A program made the translations under genes and the position numbers. Below, one piece after another: positions 11,886-23,039 of a DNA stretch of 64,000 bases. Numbering within the stretch: the first letter of the stretch is position 1; the number at the start of each line of letters is the position of its first letter. Source of the stretch: Hermodice carunculata (lineage: Eukaryota; Annelida; Polychaeta; Eunicida; Amphinomidae); assembly GCA_964020975.1 (NCBI GenBank), contig OZ026625.1, positions 15,718,917 through 15,782,916 of the forward strand, in the 5' to 3' direction. The notes below the pieces were generated by a model, which was given only the letters and a program-made list of their open reading frames with translations, made no database searches and was not told where the DNA came from.

Positions 11886-12252
11886 ACTAGAAAAGAAGAT
11901 TTGCTGTTAACCAAATCTGTCTGGGTGCCTTCAAAATGAGAATAGTTTGCAATGCTACACTTCGCCATTGTTCAATATACTCTAAACTCTCTAATTGAAG
12001 CCAAGGCTTGTATTAGAATACATTTATTCCTTTTCCAAATTGAAGATGGTGAAGTCAGGATGCATCTTCTAATAGAGAGTTTTCCCTGCACTATGACCTA
12101 ATGGGCTATTGTGGTAGCTTCAGGAGTCAGTCACCACAGCAAGTTTGGTGGTTTTCAAAATGACACTGTTTGAGACAAACTCTGGACAAATTTGGTGATA
12201 AAGAAAGAATTCTTGGAAAAACAAAATGTCTGGGTTCACACCCAGCCATAAA
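11886..12252 (+). mobile_element. Short family-C element, about 365 bp
   Basis: Begins AACTAGAAAAGAAGATTTGC with the 5' hairpin and TGTCTGGGTGCC, and ends with the hairpin at 12226-12249 (one mispair in the right arm). The core array of the long copies is nearly absent. The 3' part (gacaaatttggt, aattcttg) matches the 10396-11656 copy. Confidence 0.6.
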
Positions 12253-12939
12253 GAAAAAAAAAATTCTTGCCAAAACAAAATCTAGGTTTCCACATAATGA
12301 ACTCTTTTGTGATCAGCAAATATTTTTCAGTCAAGCAATGACTGGTAGTCACCCTGTTTCTTGCTGAACTTGTCAATTAAGTCATCCACAACCAAGTTTC
12401 CCTCCCAATTCTCATCAAAACCAATTGGTGCCCACACTGCTACATAATATTTTTAGACCTATTTGTTATGGTCAAATAGATGATCTTTGCTCATACCCTT
12501 TAGACTATTTACTGCATTGAAGGTTCCACGTAGATGTATTCCAACTGTGCCGAGACATTGTGTACTGGTCAGGTCAACATATGTGCTACTCTCAAATGCC
12601 AGTTGGTTTGGCTTATGGTCATTACAGTACAGGTGCTAATGTGAACTGTGTCTCGATGTGATCATATGTAGCATGAGTTGATATAGTTGTAGAATACATT
12701 ATCATTTCTCTGTCAAATTCAGTTTGAATGGAAATGATGCATTCATTAATTGTATAAGCTAGAATAGTAAAATATATCCCTTGTACCTTGAGCACTTCAC
12801 ATACTTGACTGAAGAGTCATGATTAAATGTTCTCAATAAAAATTCTTGCTTGCTTACTCCATGTCAAAACCAAACATATTCCCAAAATTCTAAACATCCT
12901 GCATTATACAGTGTATCAGGTGTCCGTGTGTCTGTTTGC
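12253..12939. other. Unassigned spacer
   Basis: No gene or clear repeat seen, apart from a second decayed aattcttgcc/aaacaaaat fragment near 12260-12285. Confidence 0.3.
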
Positions 12940-13200
12940 TAAGGGATGGTTCAACATTTTCATCATTTTTGAATTAGTACTTACAGTACGCAAGGGGGGA
13001 GGGGGTTAAATGGGTTTGTACACTTTCACAGGATATGGAAAATGATGGTCAATTTTTGGCCTGTTTTGTGCAATTTTGCTATGATTTGGGGGGAAAATCA
13101 TCATTTTTAAAGTACTAATTTGGGGGGAGGGCGGGGGGTCATGAAATTTAGTACCCTAAGTACTAATTCAAAAATGATGATAATGGTGAACTATCCCTAA
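12940..13200. mobile_element. PIF/Harbinger-like MITE with TAA target duplication
   Basis: The element runs 12943-13197. Its terminal inverted repeats are about 40 bases with three or so mismatches, starting GGGATGGTTC and ending GAACTATCCC. It is flanked by TAA at 12940-12942 and 13198-13200. A 3-bp TWA duplication with GG-starting ends is the PIF/Harbinger hallmark. The interior has G-runs and no coding capacity. Confidence 0.75.
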
Positions 13201-13343
13201 CACTGAATTATTGAAAATGACAAAAAATGTTAATTTTTTGAAAATTCATAAAATTGTCATGCACCTCTAAGTGGCTGTAAGTGCAGTGACAATTGGGAGT
13301 CTGGACATCTTTGTCCCTTCACACATTCATGTGTACATCAACA

Positions 13344-13359
13344 CAGCAGCAGGGCATTG
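13344..13359 (+). repeat. 16-bp direct repeat, left copy
   Basis: CAGCAGCAGGGCATTG here is identical to 15975-15990 on the other side of the LINE. It could be a target-site duplication with extra sequence at both ends, or chance. Confidence 0.4.
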
Positions 13360-13740
13360 ATCAGCTAACTATGTACTTTCAATCAATCCTGGACTAGTGA
13401 CAACATTATAGTTTGAACATTTGTTTTATTACCTCATGAATTATTAATGAGATACTTTCACTCACCTTTTGTATGAGGAGGTCATGTTTAGGTCATTGTC
13501 CTAATATGTACTTTAGCATGATCGTGTAACTTCCAGTGTACTGTTGATACCGAGTTGGCAACTGATGTATGGGACGGGACTTGTACCATATAATCGGGAG
13601 ACTACCACTACTTGGGCATTGAAGTCTTCGAGATTACATATATACGTCTCTCATACCGGGGGATATTTAGGACTTTTTTGTTTTTGTTTTAAATTGGGTG
13701 TGCAATGTATTTTTGTTATTATTTGTTTTAAATTGGGTGT

Positions 13741-15958
13741 GCAACGGATTTTGAAAATAAATTTCAAAATAACATTGGTGATCAAAGAAAAACTTGGGAA
13801 ACAATATATGAAGCTGTAAATAAAAGAAAGTCGAGTGCTAATAATATTCCTAAACAGATCCACATTGAAGGTGATGGAGATTATCCTTGTGTAATTACAG
13901 ATACTAAAGAAATGTGTGAGAATTTTAATAGCTTTTTTGTGTTTGTTGGAAAAAATGTGTCTGACTCAATTGAGTTGAGAGGTGACGAGAAAAATGTAAG
14001 TGAATATTTAGGACCACGGATGACTGACTCCATATACTTGGAGCCAGTAACAGAAGGTGAAATATCCTTATTGCTGGGTAAAATCAAGGTAAATAAATCA
14101 TGTGGCCATGATTTAATCCATCCTCGATTATTGAAAGATGCAAAACAATATATTCAAGAACCATTAACTCACATTATTAACTTATCTATTGTTCAGGGAT
14201 ATGTCCCGGATAAACTGAAAATAGCTCGTGTTGCACCCATTTTTAAAGGAGGAGATTCAAAGATTATGGGCAATTATCGACCAATTTCTATTCTTCCCAC
14301 AATTTCAAAAATTTTCGAACGCTGTATTGCAAATAGATTATTAAAGTTTTTAAATAAGAAAAATTGTTTTTACAATTTACAATTTGGTTTTAGGAAAAAT
14401 TTAGGTACAAAGTTAGCAATTTGTGAATTTTCTAATTTTGTTCAGCAACAGTTGGAAAAAAGTAAAATTTGTTTGGGAATATTTATTGATTTAAAAAAAG
14501 CTTTTGATACCGTTAATCATAGTATTTTGCTTAAAAAATTAGAACATAATGGTATAAGAGGATTATCTTTGGAATGGTTTAAAAGTTATCTACAGGATAG
14601 AAGACAGTTTATACAGATAGGATCTAGCAAGTCGGTGTTAAAAACAGTTCAGTGTGGTGTTCCACAAGGATCTATTTTAGGTCCTTTAATGTTCCTTGTA
14701 TATATTAATGATTTACAAAATTGTCTCACACATGGAATTTCACGATTATTTGCTGATGACACTAACTTTCTTTACAGTGGTAAACATATTGATACATTAA
14801 AACGTAATGCAGAAGTGGATTTGCTTAAGCTAATAGATTGGTTCAATGTTAATAAACTAGCATTAAATGAAAATAAGTCAAATTGTATCATAATACGCTT
14901 CAAAAAGAAGAAAATACCAGCTGATTTTAATATTATGGTAGGAGCAAAAACCTTGACTTTATTAGACAATATTAAATATTTAGGTGTTTATATCGACCAG
15001 CAGTTTACATGGAAATAGCATATTAATTCTGTTTGTAAAAAAATAGCCCCTATTATAGGCATTCTTTCAAAAGTTAGATACTTACTTACCTTTCCCATCT
15101 TTCGTCAGCTGTATTATGCCCGTATTCACCCACATATTTTGTGTTGTATTGAAGCTTATGGATCAACATATAAAACTCATGTCGAACCACTTTTAATATT
15201 ACAAAAACGAGCCATACGAATTATTACCTTTTCACATCCCCAATGTCACACAGAAAATTTATTTAAGTACATCAAAATTCTTCCCTTTTACAAATTATAT
15301 CTTTTAACTATATGCTTGTTAGTCTACAATGAATTGAGTGGTACATCCTCCATAGAATTTGGTTTTCAAAATTGTTTTTTGACACATAGTTATAACACAC
15401 GAAATCGAAGCATCTTATCTCGATCCCAACATAAAACAAATTACTTTTGCCAAAGTGTACTCCATACCGGTCCACAATTATATAATTTAGTACCTTATGA
15501 AATTAAAGATGCATTTTCTGTCTTTTCCTTTAAGAATAAACTCAAGTACTAGCTATTTGATGAAAATATTGATGTTTATGCGCACATATATCCCCATAGA
15601 ACACAAGAACAGAACACAAATTAGTTAATGTCTACTTCTTCCTGTCTTTGTTAAGAGTTTTACTTCACTTCACCCTGTTTTTGTACTATAGAGAAATTGT
15701 TATAATTCATATACTTAATTTATGTCAACTTAAAGCTTGTTTGATTATTATTATGTTTCTTATGTGTAATGTTGTAATTTAATCTTTATTAACAAAGTTT
15801 AAGCACATGTATCCCAACACATATTTTATTTTCAGTTGTTGGATGGTGGTACAAGGCATAGCCTTCTAGCCATCCTCACACCTATTATTTTGTTGTATCT
15901 ATAATTTGTACAAAACTTTTGTTGTGGAAATAAACTATTGAATTGAATTGAATTGAAT
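13741..15958 (+). mobile_element. 5'-truncated LINE (CR1/L2-clade-like) with ATTGA repeat tail
   Basis: The reverse transcriptase is well preserved. Visible pieces are IARVAPIFKGGD, NYRPISILPTISKIFER, FGFRKN, DLKKAFDTVNHSILL, GVPQGSILGPLMFL, the catalytic LFADDT, and the LGVYID thumb region, followed by the usual C-terminal domain. There is no endonuclease domain, so the copy is 5'-truncated. It ends in AATAAA and about four units of ATTGA. That tail argues for the CR1/L2 side of the non-LTR tree rather than a poly-A L1. It looks young. Confidence 0.85.
13912..15552 (+). pseudogene. LINE reverse transcriptase ORF, interrupted by one in-frame stop
   Basis: The frame is open from about 13732 to 15018, where a TAG ends it. 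The same frame then continues to a stop at 15550-15552 with good similarity to LINE C-terminal sequence, including RAIRIITF and SYNTRNR. Only that one interruption is seen. The preceding segment (WETIYEAVNKRKS) is the normal linker before the RT domain. The predicted RT would act on its own RNA at a nicked target. The element lacks its endonuclease, so it cannot be autonomous. Confidence 0.8.
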
Positions 15959-15974
15959 GTAAGCACTTTATAAC

Positions 15975-15990
15975 CAGCAGCAGGGCATTG
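15975..15990 (+). repeat. 16-bp direct repeat, right copy
   Basis: Identical to 13344-13359. It lies 16 bases after the LINE tail. Confidence 0.4.
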
Positions 15991-16510
15991 CACCATCTAA
16001 ATAACAATTACATGTATATAACATGAACACATATACTGATTTAAATGCATACAGGAGTTTGATTAAATAAAGCCTGTGAACATTAATAAAGGTCAGGTAC
16101 ACTCTTGGAATAAGGAAAAATTAAATCTACTTGCCTTTAAGTATGTAAATTAAGATCATTTTTTGTTGCTATGACTTGCAAAAGTTAAATATCAAAACAA
16201 CTTCACTGTCCACAGCATGACCCACTTGATATGGACAAGCCCTGCTTACTTTCGAGCCCTTTTAGTTGCACATGCCTCTTAGGCAGTCAATCTGCACATA
16301 ATTCTAGTTTTGTGGGGGATTTACTATTGTCCGAGATTTTTCAGCTTTAAACTGTCATTCAGGTATCTCATGGAAACGGCACTCACATTTTGTGGTAAAC
16401 AAGTTGATAGGAAATCATGCTCAGTGTTGCAGGCAAGGAATGTGTAAATGTATCGAGATGCGAGGTGACATTAAATGTACAAGAACAAAATATAAATGCA
16501 TGTAAAATTG
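15991..16510. other. Unassigned spacer
   Basis: No coding or repeat signal recognised. Confidence 0.3.
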
Positions 16511-16511
16511 A

Positions 16512-16792
16512 AAGAAGAACTTTATTCTATCTTGTGTATGCACTTTTCATCATAAAAAAACCACATATTTAAGGCTTATATCAAGATGAAATTATTAAAT
16601 TATGTCCAAGACATGGAAATAAACACGATCTGGCTCAGAATAGTACATGTCTTCATCAGGGACAAGTTCTTCTAATTCAATTGATGCATCCAATGAGGCT
16701 ATATCCTCCTTGATGCAATCCATATACAAACAAGAAACTGAAGAATACTGTTTGATGTTTCCACAAGGAATATTTATATTTCTTCTGTCCAT
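16512..16792 (-). CDS. Possible terminal exon of an unidentified minus-strand gene
   Basis: A minus-strand frame ending at 16595 encodes an acidic C terminus (EELVPDEDMYYSEPDR, then VYFHVLDII). An AATAAA-type signal lies about 80 bases downstream (minus strand, near 16519-16524). A TTCTTCAG acceptor-like site lies near 16737. I do not recognise the family and see no other exon. It may be a chance frame, or the end of a gene that starts elsewhere. Confidence 0.25.
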
Positions 16793-16959
16793 TAAGTTTC
16801 AGCATGATCTGAGATTTTTTTTTTTTTTTGAAGATGTAAATACAACAAAAACATTGTTAAAAACAAATAGCAGTGTCTTGTCCTTGTAGAACAAATTGAA
16901 ACTAAAAAGCAAAAGCAATCAGAGATTGCTAGATCTATGCGCCCCCCCCCCCCCCCCGC

Positions 16960-17330
16960 CACTACAACTTGTTTGAGACCTTACGTACATGTAGGATTAA
17001 AACCATGTGCAATATGAAAGGTCTATGTCAAAAACTTTTCAATTTTACACATGAAAACCAAATTCACAAATTGGGATTTGGGTCTAGGTCACCAATCTTC
17101 AAACTCGTCCGAGACCTTATGTAGGACTATGATCACCTGCAATTTGAAAGGTCTATGTCACAAACTTTTTAACTTATCGTGTGAAAACCAAATTCACTAT
17201 AACGGCTCTGCCCCCTTGGCAACTGGGTCAAGGTCACCCATCTTCGAAATCATTTGCGACCTTATGCATGACTACAACCATGTGCAATATGAAAGCCCTA
17301 TGCCAAAACTTTTTGAGTTATCACATGTAA
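16960..17330 (+). repeat. About three tandem units of 115-125 bp
   Basis: Phrases gagaccttatgtaggacta, tgcaatatgaaaggtctatg and aactttttgagttatcac recur, with diverged copies near 16975, 17110 and 17250. They are bounded by a C-run at 16941-16957 and a G-run at 17378-17392. Confidence 0.55.
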
Positions 17331-17823
17331 ACTGTCCGGATGCACACACTGACAAAGTAACTGCGAAATGTCCCCCGGGGGGGGGGGGGGGGGATTATAT
17401 AATGTCTCGGGTACCCAGAAGTCTATGACTTAGGAGGATATCAAGGTCATCCATTTCCTGTGTTAGTCTGGCTGTGACAGAGGGTCCTAGTTCGTGTGAG
17501 TGGCCTTGTGGTCTGGGAATGAGATCAAGGTCACTGATGTACTGTTTAAATTTGGCCCACATAAACGACCACTTGCATTTTCAATATCGAAAGTTCCAGC
17601 CCAAATGGTACTAATGTTTTCATATGAACAGTACAATTCAATGAAGTGCCCACGTGACCTTGATAATGTGGTCAAAGGTCAATCATATATGGTCCGACAC
17701 ATGTCCTCCCAGTTCCTGTGTGATTTTGAAGCAACTAGATGATTCTTCTGAGATTTCCAAAACCGAACAAACAAACAAACAAATCAATCTTGAAATCATT
17801 GGAGCAGTACCATTTGAAAAAAA

Positions 17824-19260
17824 ACAAGAGGGCTGTGTGAACAGCCCGTGCCTCAGCTGATCTTGACATTCATCACACTTGCAGCTCTATGAACTTGGGA
17901 AAGGATCAAGGACACCACGTTCTGAGTAAGTCTGACCTTTATAGAAGAACACTTACATGTGCAACATCAAAGTTCAAGTAGTTCTCAAGTTATAATGAAG
18001 AGTAAAATTCATGTATGTTGCACTGTGACCCCACAAACGAGGTCAAGGTCATTCATGTACTGTCTCAGTATGACCTTCATACAGAATAATTAACATGTGT
18101 AGCTAACTCAAAACAGATCTCAAGTTATCAAGTAAACAGTAAATTTCGTCTCAGTTGTCCTGTGAATTAGCATTACAATGCCCATTGACTTACATAGAAA
18201 TCAATAAGAAAGCTGCATCGAACGATAAGTACCTGAATTGAAAATCCTTAAAAATCAGGAATCCAAAGCAGTGCCACCTAGTAAACAACTGTTTGACCCT
18301 TCCACAACAACATATCCATCCCATTTCAGCTTAATCTGAGGGACCGTTCTGACAACAAGTGAAAAATAGCAAAACCATACAAAAAAAATTTCCTTAAAAA
18401 AATTGCAGCGCCACCTGGTGAACAAATTAGGAACTAGGTGTCCCCGGGAGTGTCTATGTACGATATCAAAGCAATTGGGTACGCAGTTTCGGAGAAGAAG
18501 ATTTTTTAAGATTTGTCAAAAAAAAAAAGAACAAAAAAATTCATTAAAAATCGAAAAATCACTGGAGCATGAACATTTGAACAAAATTGGTAGAAACTCA
18601 CCCAAGGTACATTGCCACCAAGATTGAAGTTAATCTGGATAACGGTTTTGGAGAAGAAGTAGAAAATGTGAATTAGCATTAGAATGCCCATTGACTTCCA
18701 TAGTAATCAATAGGAAAGCTGCATTGACCGATAAGTACCCGAATTGAAAAAATCGTTAAAAATCAGGAATCCGTAGCATTCCCACATAGTGAACAACTTT
18801 GTTTGACCCTTCTACAAGGAACATATCCACCATGTTTCAGCTTAATCTGAGTGATGGTTCTGGAAAAGAAGTCGAAAATAGCTATAACACACAAATTCAT
18901 ACAAAATTAGGAAAAAATTGCAGCGCCACCTGGTGAACAAATTAAGAACTAGGTGTCCCAGGGAGTGTTCCTGTGTAATATCAAAGCAATTGGCTGAGCG
19001 GTTTCGGAGAAGAAGATTTTTTAAGATTTACCCAAAAAAGAACCAAAAAAATCATTAAAAATCCAAAAATCACTGGACCGTGACCAATTGAAGAAACTTG
19101 GCAGAGACCCACCCAAGGCACATATCCACCAAGTTTGAAGTGAATCTGGCTGACGGTTTTTGAGAAGAAGTCGAAAATGTGAATTGTGGACGACGGACGG
19201 ACGACGGACGACGGACCCTCAAAAAACCTCAGCTGACTGACAAGTCAGCTGAGGTAAAAA
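17824..19260 (+). mobile_element. Family-A element with complete 5' and 3' hairpin ends (copy A1)
   Basis: 5' end: ACAAGAG at 17824, palindrome GGGCTGTGTGAACAGCCC at 17830-17847, motif CCTCAGCTGA at 17851-17860. 3' end: a GACGG-rich stretch, then a hairpin with perfect 12-bp arms (ACCTCAGCTGAC at 19226-19237 and its complement at 19244-19255), then TAAAAA. The body has two tandem units of about 500 bases, marked by gaattagcattacaatgcc, gccacctggtgaacaaatta and accaagtttgaagtgaatc. No protein is encoded. The first 330 bases are nearly identical to copy A2 at 55052-57191. Confidence 0.7.
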
Positions 19261-20490
19261 TGGCAGTGACCCACCCAATGTACCTCTCCACCAAATTTGA
19301 AGAGAATGTGGCTGGCACCTTTGGAAATGAAGTTGAAAATATGAATTTCCATTGCATTTCCCATTGACTTACATGGTACTCAATAGGAATGCATGCAGGG
19401 ATCCAGGGTATCACCACATAGTGAACAATTTTGTTCAAGCCTCGCATATGCCACATTAGCACCAAGTTTTACAACAATCTGAGTGATGGTTTTAGAGTTG
19501 AAAACAGTAAAAACACAGAACATTGTAAATAAATAGAAAAAAAATACAGTGTTACCTGCTGAATGAATTAAGGTCGGGGGGGGGGGGGGGCAGAAGTGTC
19601 CCTATGCAATTTCAAAGCAATTGCAGCAATTTCAAAGTGTTGAAACACCACCACCTACTGAAAAAATTTGCTTGACCCTTCAACAAGGTACTTTCCAGGT
19701 TATACAGAAGTCAAAAAAATACCAATAACACACAAAATTCATTAAAAAAAACAAAAACAAAAAAAAATTGCAGTGCCACCTGGTGAAAAAGTAAGGTCTA
19801 GGGCTCCCCAGAAGTGTCCCAGTGCAATTTCAAAGCAACTAACCCTGTGGTTTTGGAGAAGATTTTGTCAAACAGTGAACAATCCGAAAATCAATGGAGC
19901 CTGACCATTTGACTAAACTTGGTACAGACCTCCCTCATATACATTTAAACCAAGTTTGAAGTGAATCTGGCTGAGAGTTTTTGATAAAAAAAAAAGTCGA
20001 AAATGTTTAATTGTTGATGAAGGACAAAGGACAATGACCCATGGGGAAGCACCCTATAACCTCAGCTAGCTGACACATCAGCTGAGGTCAAAATGAACCA
20101 AAAAAAATAATAAAAAACACCCCAAAATCAGGGGTGTGGGATTGGAACAAACTTGGTAGACACTCACCTCAGTGTTTCCTTTAACCACCAAATGGGGGTA
20201 TATTACCCTTTCAAAACCTGAAATACCCTCTGAGAAAATTCTAAAGGGTCACAAATCTTGTTTATTTACATGTAATACTGGTGAAATCTAGTCTTCTCCC
20301 CAGATTTTCCCTTTTTGTGACCCCATGAAAAAATTCCCAATGGAAACATTGCACCTATTATCCACCAAGTTTGACGTGAATCTGGCTGATGGTTTCGGAG
20401 AAGTTGAGGATGGACGACAGATGGTGACATACGGATGAGCAGACAATGGGGGATCCTAAAGCTCAGCTGACTAACCAGTCAGCTGAGCTG
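19261..20490 (+). repeat. Two further family-A segments, each with its own 3' hairpin but no 5' end
   Basis: Decayed body units follow A1 directly. One ends with a hairpin at about 20041-20080 (cctcagct...atcagctgagg) and the next with one at about 20460-20488 (gctcagctgac...gtcagctgagc). Neither has the ACAAGAGGG start. Confidence 0.6.
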
Positions 20491-20528
20491 AAAATAAACA
20501 GAAAGTACATGTATGTCCCCATTGGTCT

Positions 20529-20727
20529 CGTGTAAGATATACAGTGGTACCTGCTCTTAAGACCACCTCCAATTTAAGACTGCATGTCTTTTTAAGACCT
20601 GTCTTTCAAGACACTTTGATATATTTCCTTGTTGAATATACAGGTGTACCTTCCATTTAAAAGACCACCTGCACTATGAGACCAATTTTTGTAGGCTGTA
20701 GGGGCAGTCTCAAATAGCAGGTACCAT
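20529..20727. mobile_element. MITE, diverged copy of the CAGTGGTACCTG family
   Basis: Begins TACAGTGGTACCTGCTC and ends AGCAGGTACCATA. The inside repeats ttaagac/agacc phrases as in the 50329-50510 copy. Confidence 0.6.
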
Positions 20728-22000
20728 AATGCATTCTGTTGACTTACAATTCACTCTCATCACGTCATTTACATGTTGTCATGTGAAATATCAACTTTGA
20801 TGACAATGTTGACACAGATATCTGCACTTACACACGTAAAACTAATGTCCAAGATTTGAAATAAAAAGTATCTGCTAACGATATCTGTGAGACTTCTAAT
20901 AAATTAACTATACATACATGACAGAACATAACTGTAAATGAAACAACAATCTTACAGTTGCCTCATGCTAACTGACTGCACTATGTCCACTGGGCCAGCT
21001 ATTATAGATTCAACTCCATTGTCATGGTCCTCATTAATATTGGACCTCTGTGTTACTGGTCATATGCTCTGTACAATACAACTACAATGTATTTGATATC
21101 ATTTACACAAAGCCCTTACATATGACTGCTTTAGGTCTCCCATAAGGACTCTGTTTGTGCTTACACTTCCCTCCCTCCTGTGTATCAGTTATCAGGCTGC
21201 ACAACCACATTAAGCTGCACGTCACAGACCAAGAAACATCAAAAAAAAATATATATTTACATTTGTTCTAATCCTTCCAATCAGAACAGCCAAAAAAATG
21301 ATGTTCAATGTCGTAGAATTACAATTACACAAGTGCACCCAAACATGCAATGCTATAATACACCTATAATCACTGTGGCCTCATTATACCACCATAGAGG
21401 CCTGTTGCACCAGTTCTGTGTACTCCTAGTAACAAGATCAGTAAATAATGAAGCAAAAAGCTTCTACTAAATCATATTTCATGGATAACTTTCCTTCCAC
21501 AAAATCAGATAAAAAAAACCCTAAAAAACTTTAAATGAAAGTAGACAGAAGAATTGAACTTTCTTTGATTGTAATCATCAGAATTTGACTTTATCTCGTT
21601 GACAAGCATTTTAATGAAACTTTGTCTAAAGCAGCTGTCAAACAGTTGTAATCACCTGCCAATGTGTACAATTTCAAGTAAGTTCAATTCAAGGACCCAC
21701 ATGAATGCTTTGTTGGAAAGGCTGACACAGAATAATAATGATAATAATAATGGTGTCTCCTGTATTCTCTGGGGGTCATAGAGATATCAAGTTTCGATAA
21801 ATCTATTTAAAAAAACATTTAGGGTCCTCTTTCTCCTAATATTTCGAAGGATCCCCTATACCCTTAAGTTAAGTTTGGGGGTCACAAGTTAATTTCTATG
21901 CATCATATACACACATTTGTGCTTAAAGCAAAACACTAAGCTGAGGGCAAAAATTATGACTGTTCCTCTTATATCTAACGACTGAACCAAAATCTGCATA
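20728..22000. other. Unassigned spacer
   Basis: AT-rich, no gene recognised. Some short A-runs and a (AATAATAATG) patch near 21731-21750. Confidence 0.3.
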
Positions 22001-22003
22001 TAA

Positions 22004-22828
22004 ACAAGAGGCCCATGGGCCTAATGCTCTGCTGACATATAATCTGATGACCATCACCAAAAAAATCATTTCCTAAAAGGCACTCCCTAGATGACCTTGA
22101 GAAATTAATCAAGCTCATCCATATTAATATGCAATATCAAACTTTCACATGATTCATATTTGTGGTACATTTTGTATCATTCCCCTTATTAGTTATCCAG
22201 ATATTGAATTAGATGTCCTTTTCTTATGGACTTGATGATCTTGAAAAATGTCAAGGTCACACAATCTTTGGGTCACAGTGACCAAAAAAGTAGGTCACCA
22301 AGTAGACTTTTATGTACAATGTGCTCAAGTGCAATTTTGATTTAGAGGCTCAAGTCTCTGCCATAGATGTCCAACCTACAGCTTGCCATTACAAAATCAC
22401 CTCTTCCAACTTTGCAGGCCTGGTGACCTATGAAAATAAGGCTTTTCAAGATACGGAATTTTATATCTTTCAAGAGATTTTGAACTCATAATTTCCATCA
22501 ATATAAAGGTGGTGCCACTAGTATCATATCCAAATCAGATTTTGACCTCCAACATAATCTCACTAAATTTAATGAAGATCTATCTAACATTCAGGATGCC
22601 AGAGTGGTCACAAGATTTTCATATTTTGTCCCATTTATTACATAATGCTGTAGTGGCACCACAAATATCAAACTTGACCTAGATTTCCATACACTTGATA
22701 GGTCATAAAAGTTATATTGGACTATCTTGAAAACTCTGGACTGTATCACACTCAAAATTGACACTTTACGGAAGAACAGACATGAGTTACCATATGAGCT
22801 CAGTGACCTATGGTCAGCAGAGCTAAAA
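22004..22828 (+). mobile_element. Family-B element with complete ends (copy B1)
   Basis: 5' end: ACAAGAG, palindrome AGGCCCATGGGCCT at 22009-22022, then motif GCTCTGCTGACAT. 3' end: hairpin at 22797-22824, with right arm GGTCAGCAGAGCT, then AAAAAC. The body contains ggtcacagtgacc, aatcacctcttccaac and gtggtgccactagtatc phrases shared with copies at 32275, 45495 and 57364. No coding capacity. Confidence 0.7.
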
Positions 22829-23039
22829 ACAAAACTAATACAAATGCACTGATATATCCCAAAGGCAAGCTGTTTTATGACATATCAAAAGACACATTAT
22901 TGTATTATAATTTTACATTCTACACCTGCTTTCTGTAACCACAATACTTCGTAATCTGTCACAAATATGTGCCTTTGAATCTACAGGCTTCTCACTATCA
23001 ATGTAATTTCTTAAGAGCATACACTAGAGGAAGCAGAAC

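Noticed and set aside
18403-18627. Short frames inside family-A elements (also near 35163, 55090, 55615 and 56140)
   Set aside because: The frames recur because the repeat recurs. They do not keep a common start, and they contain no known domain.
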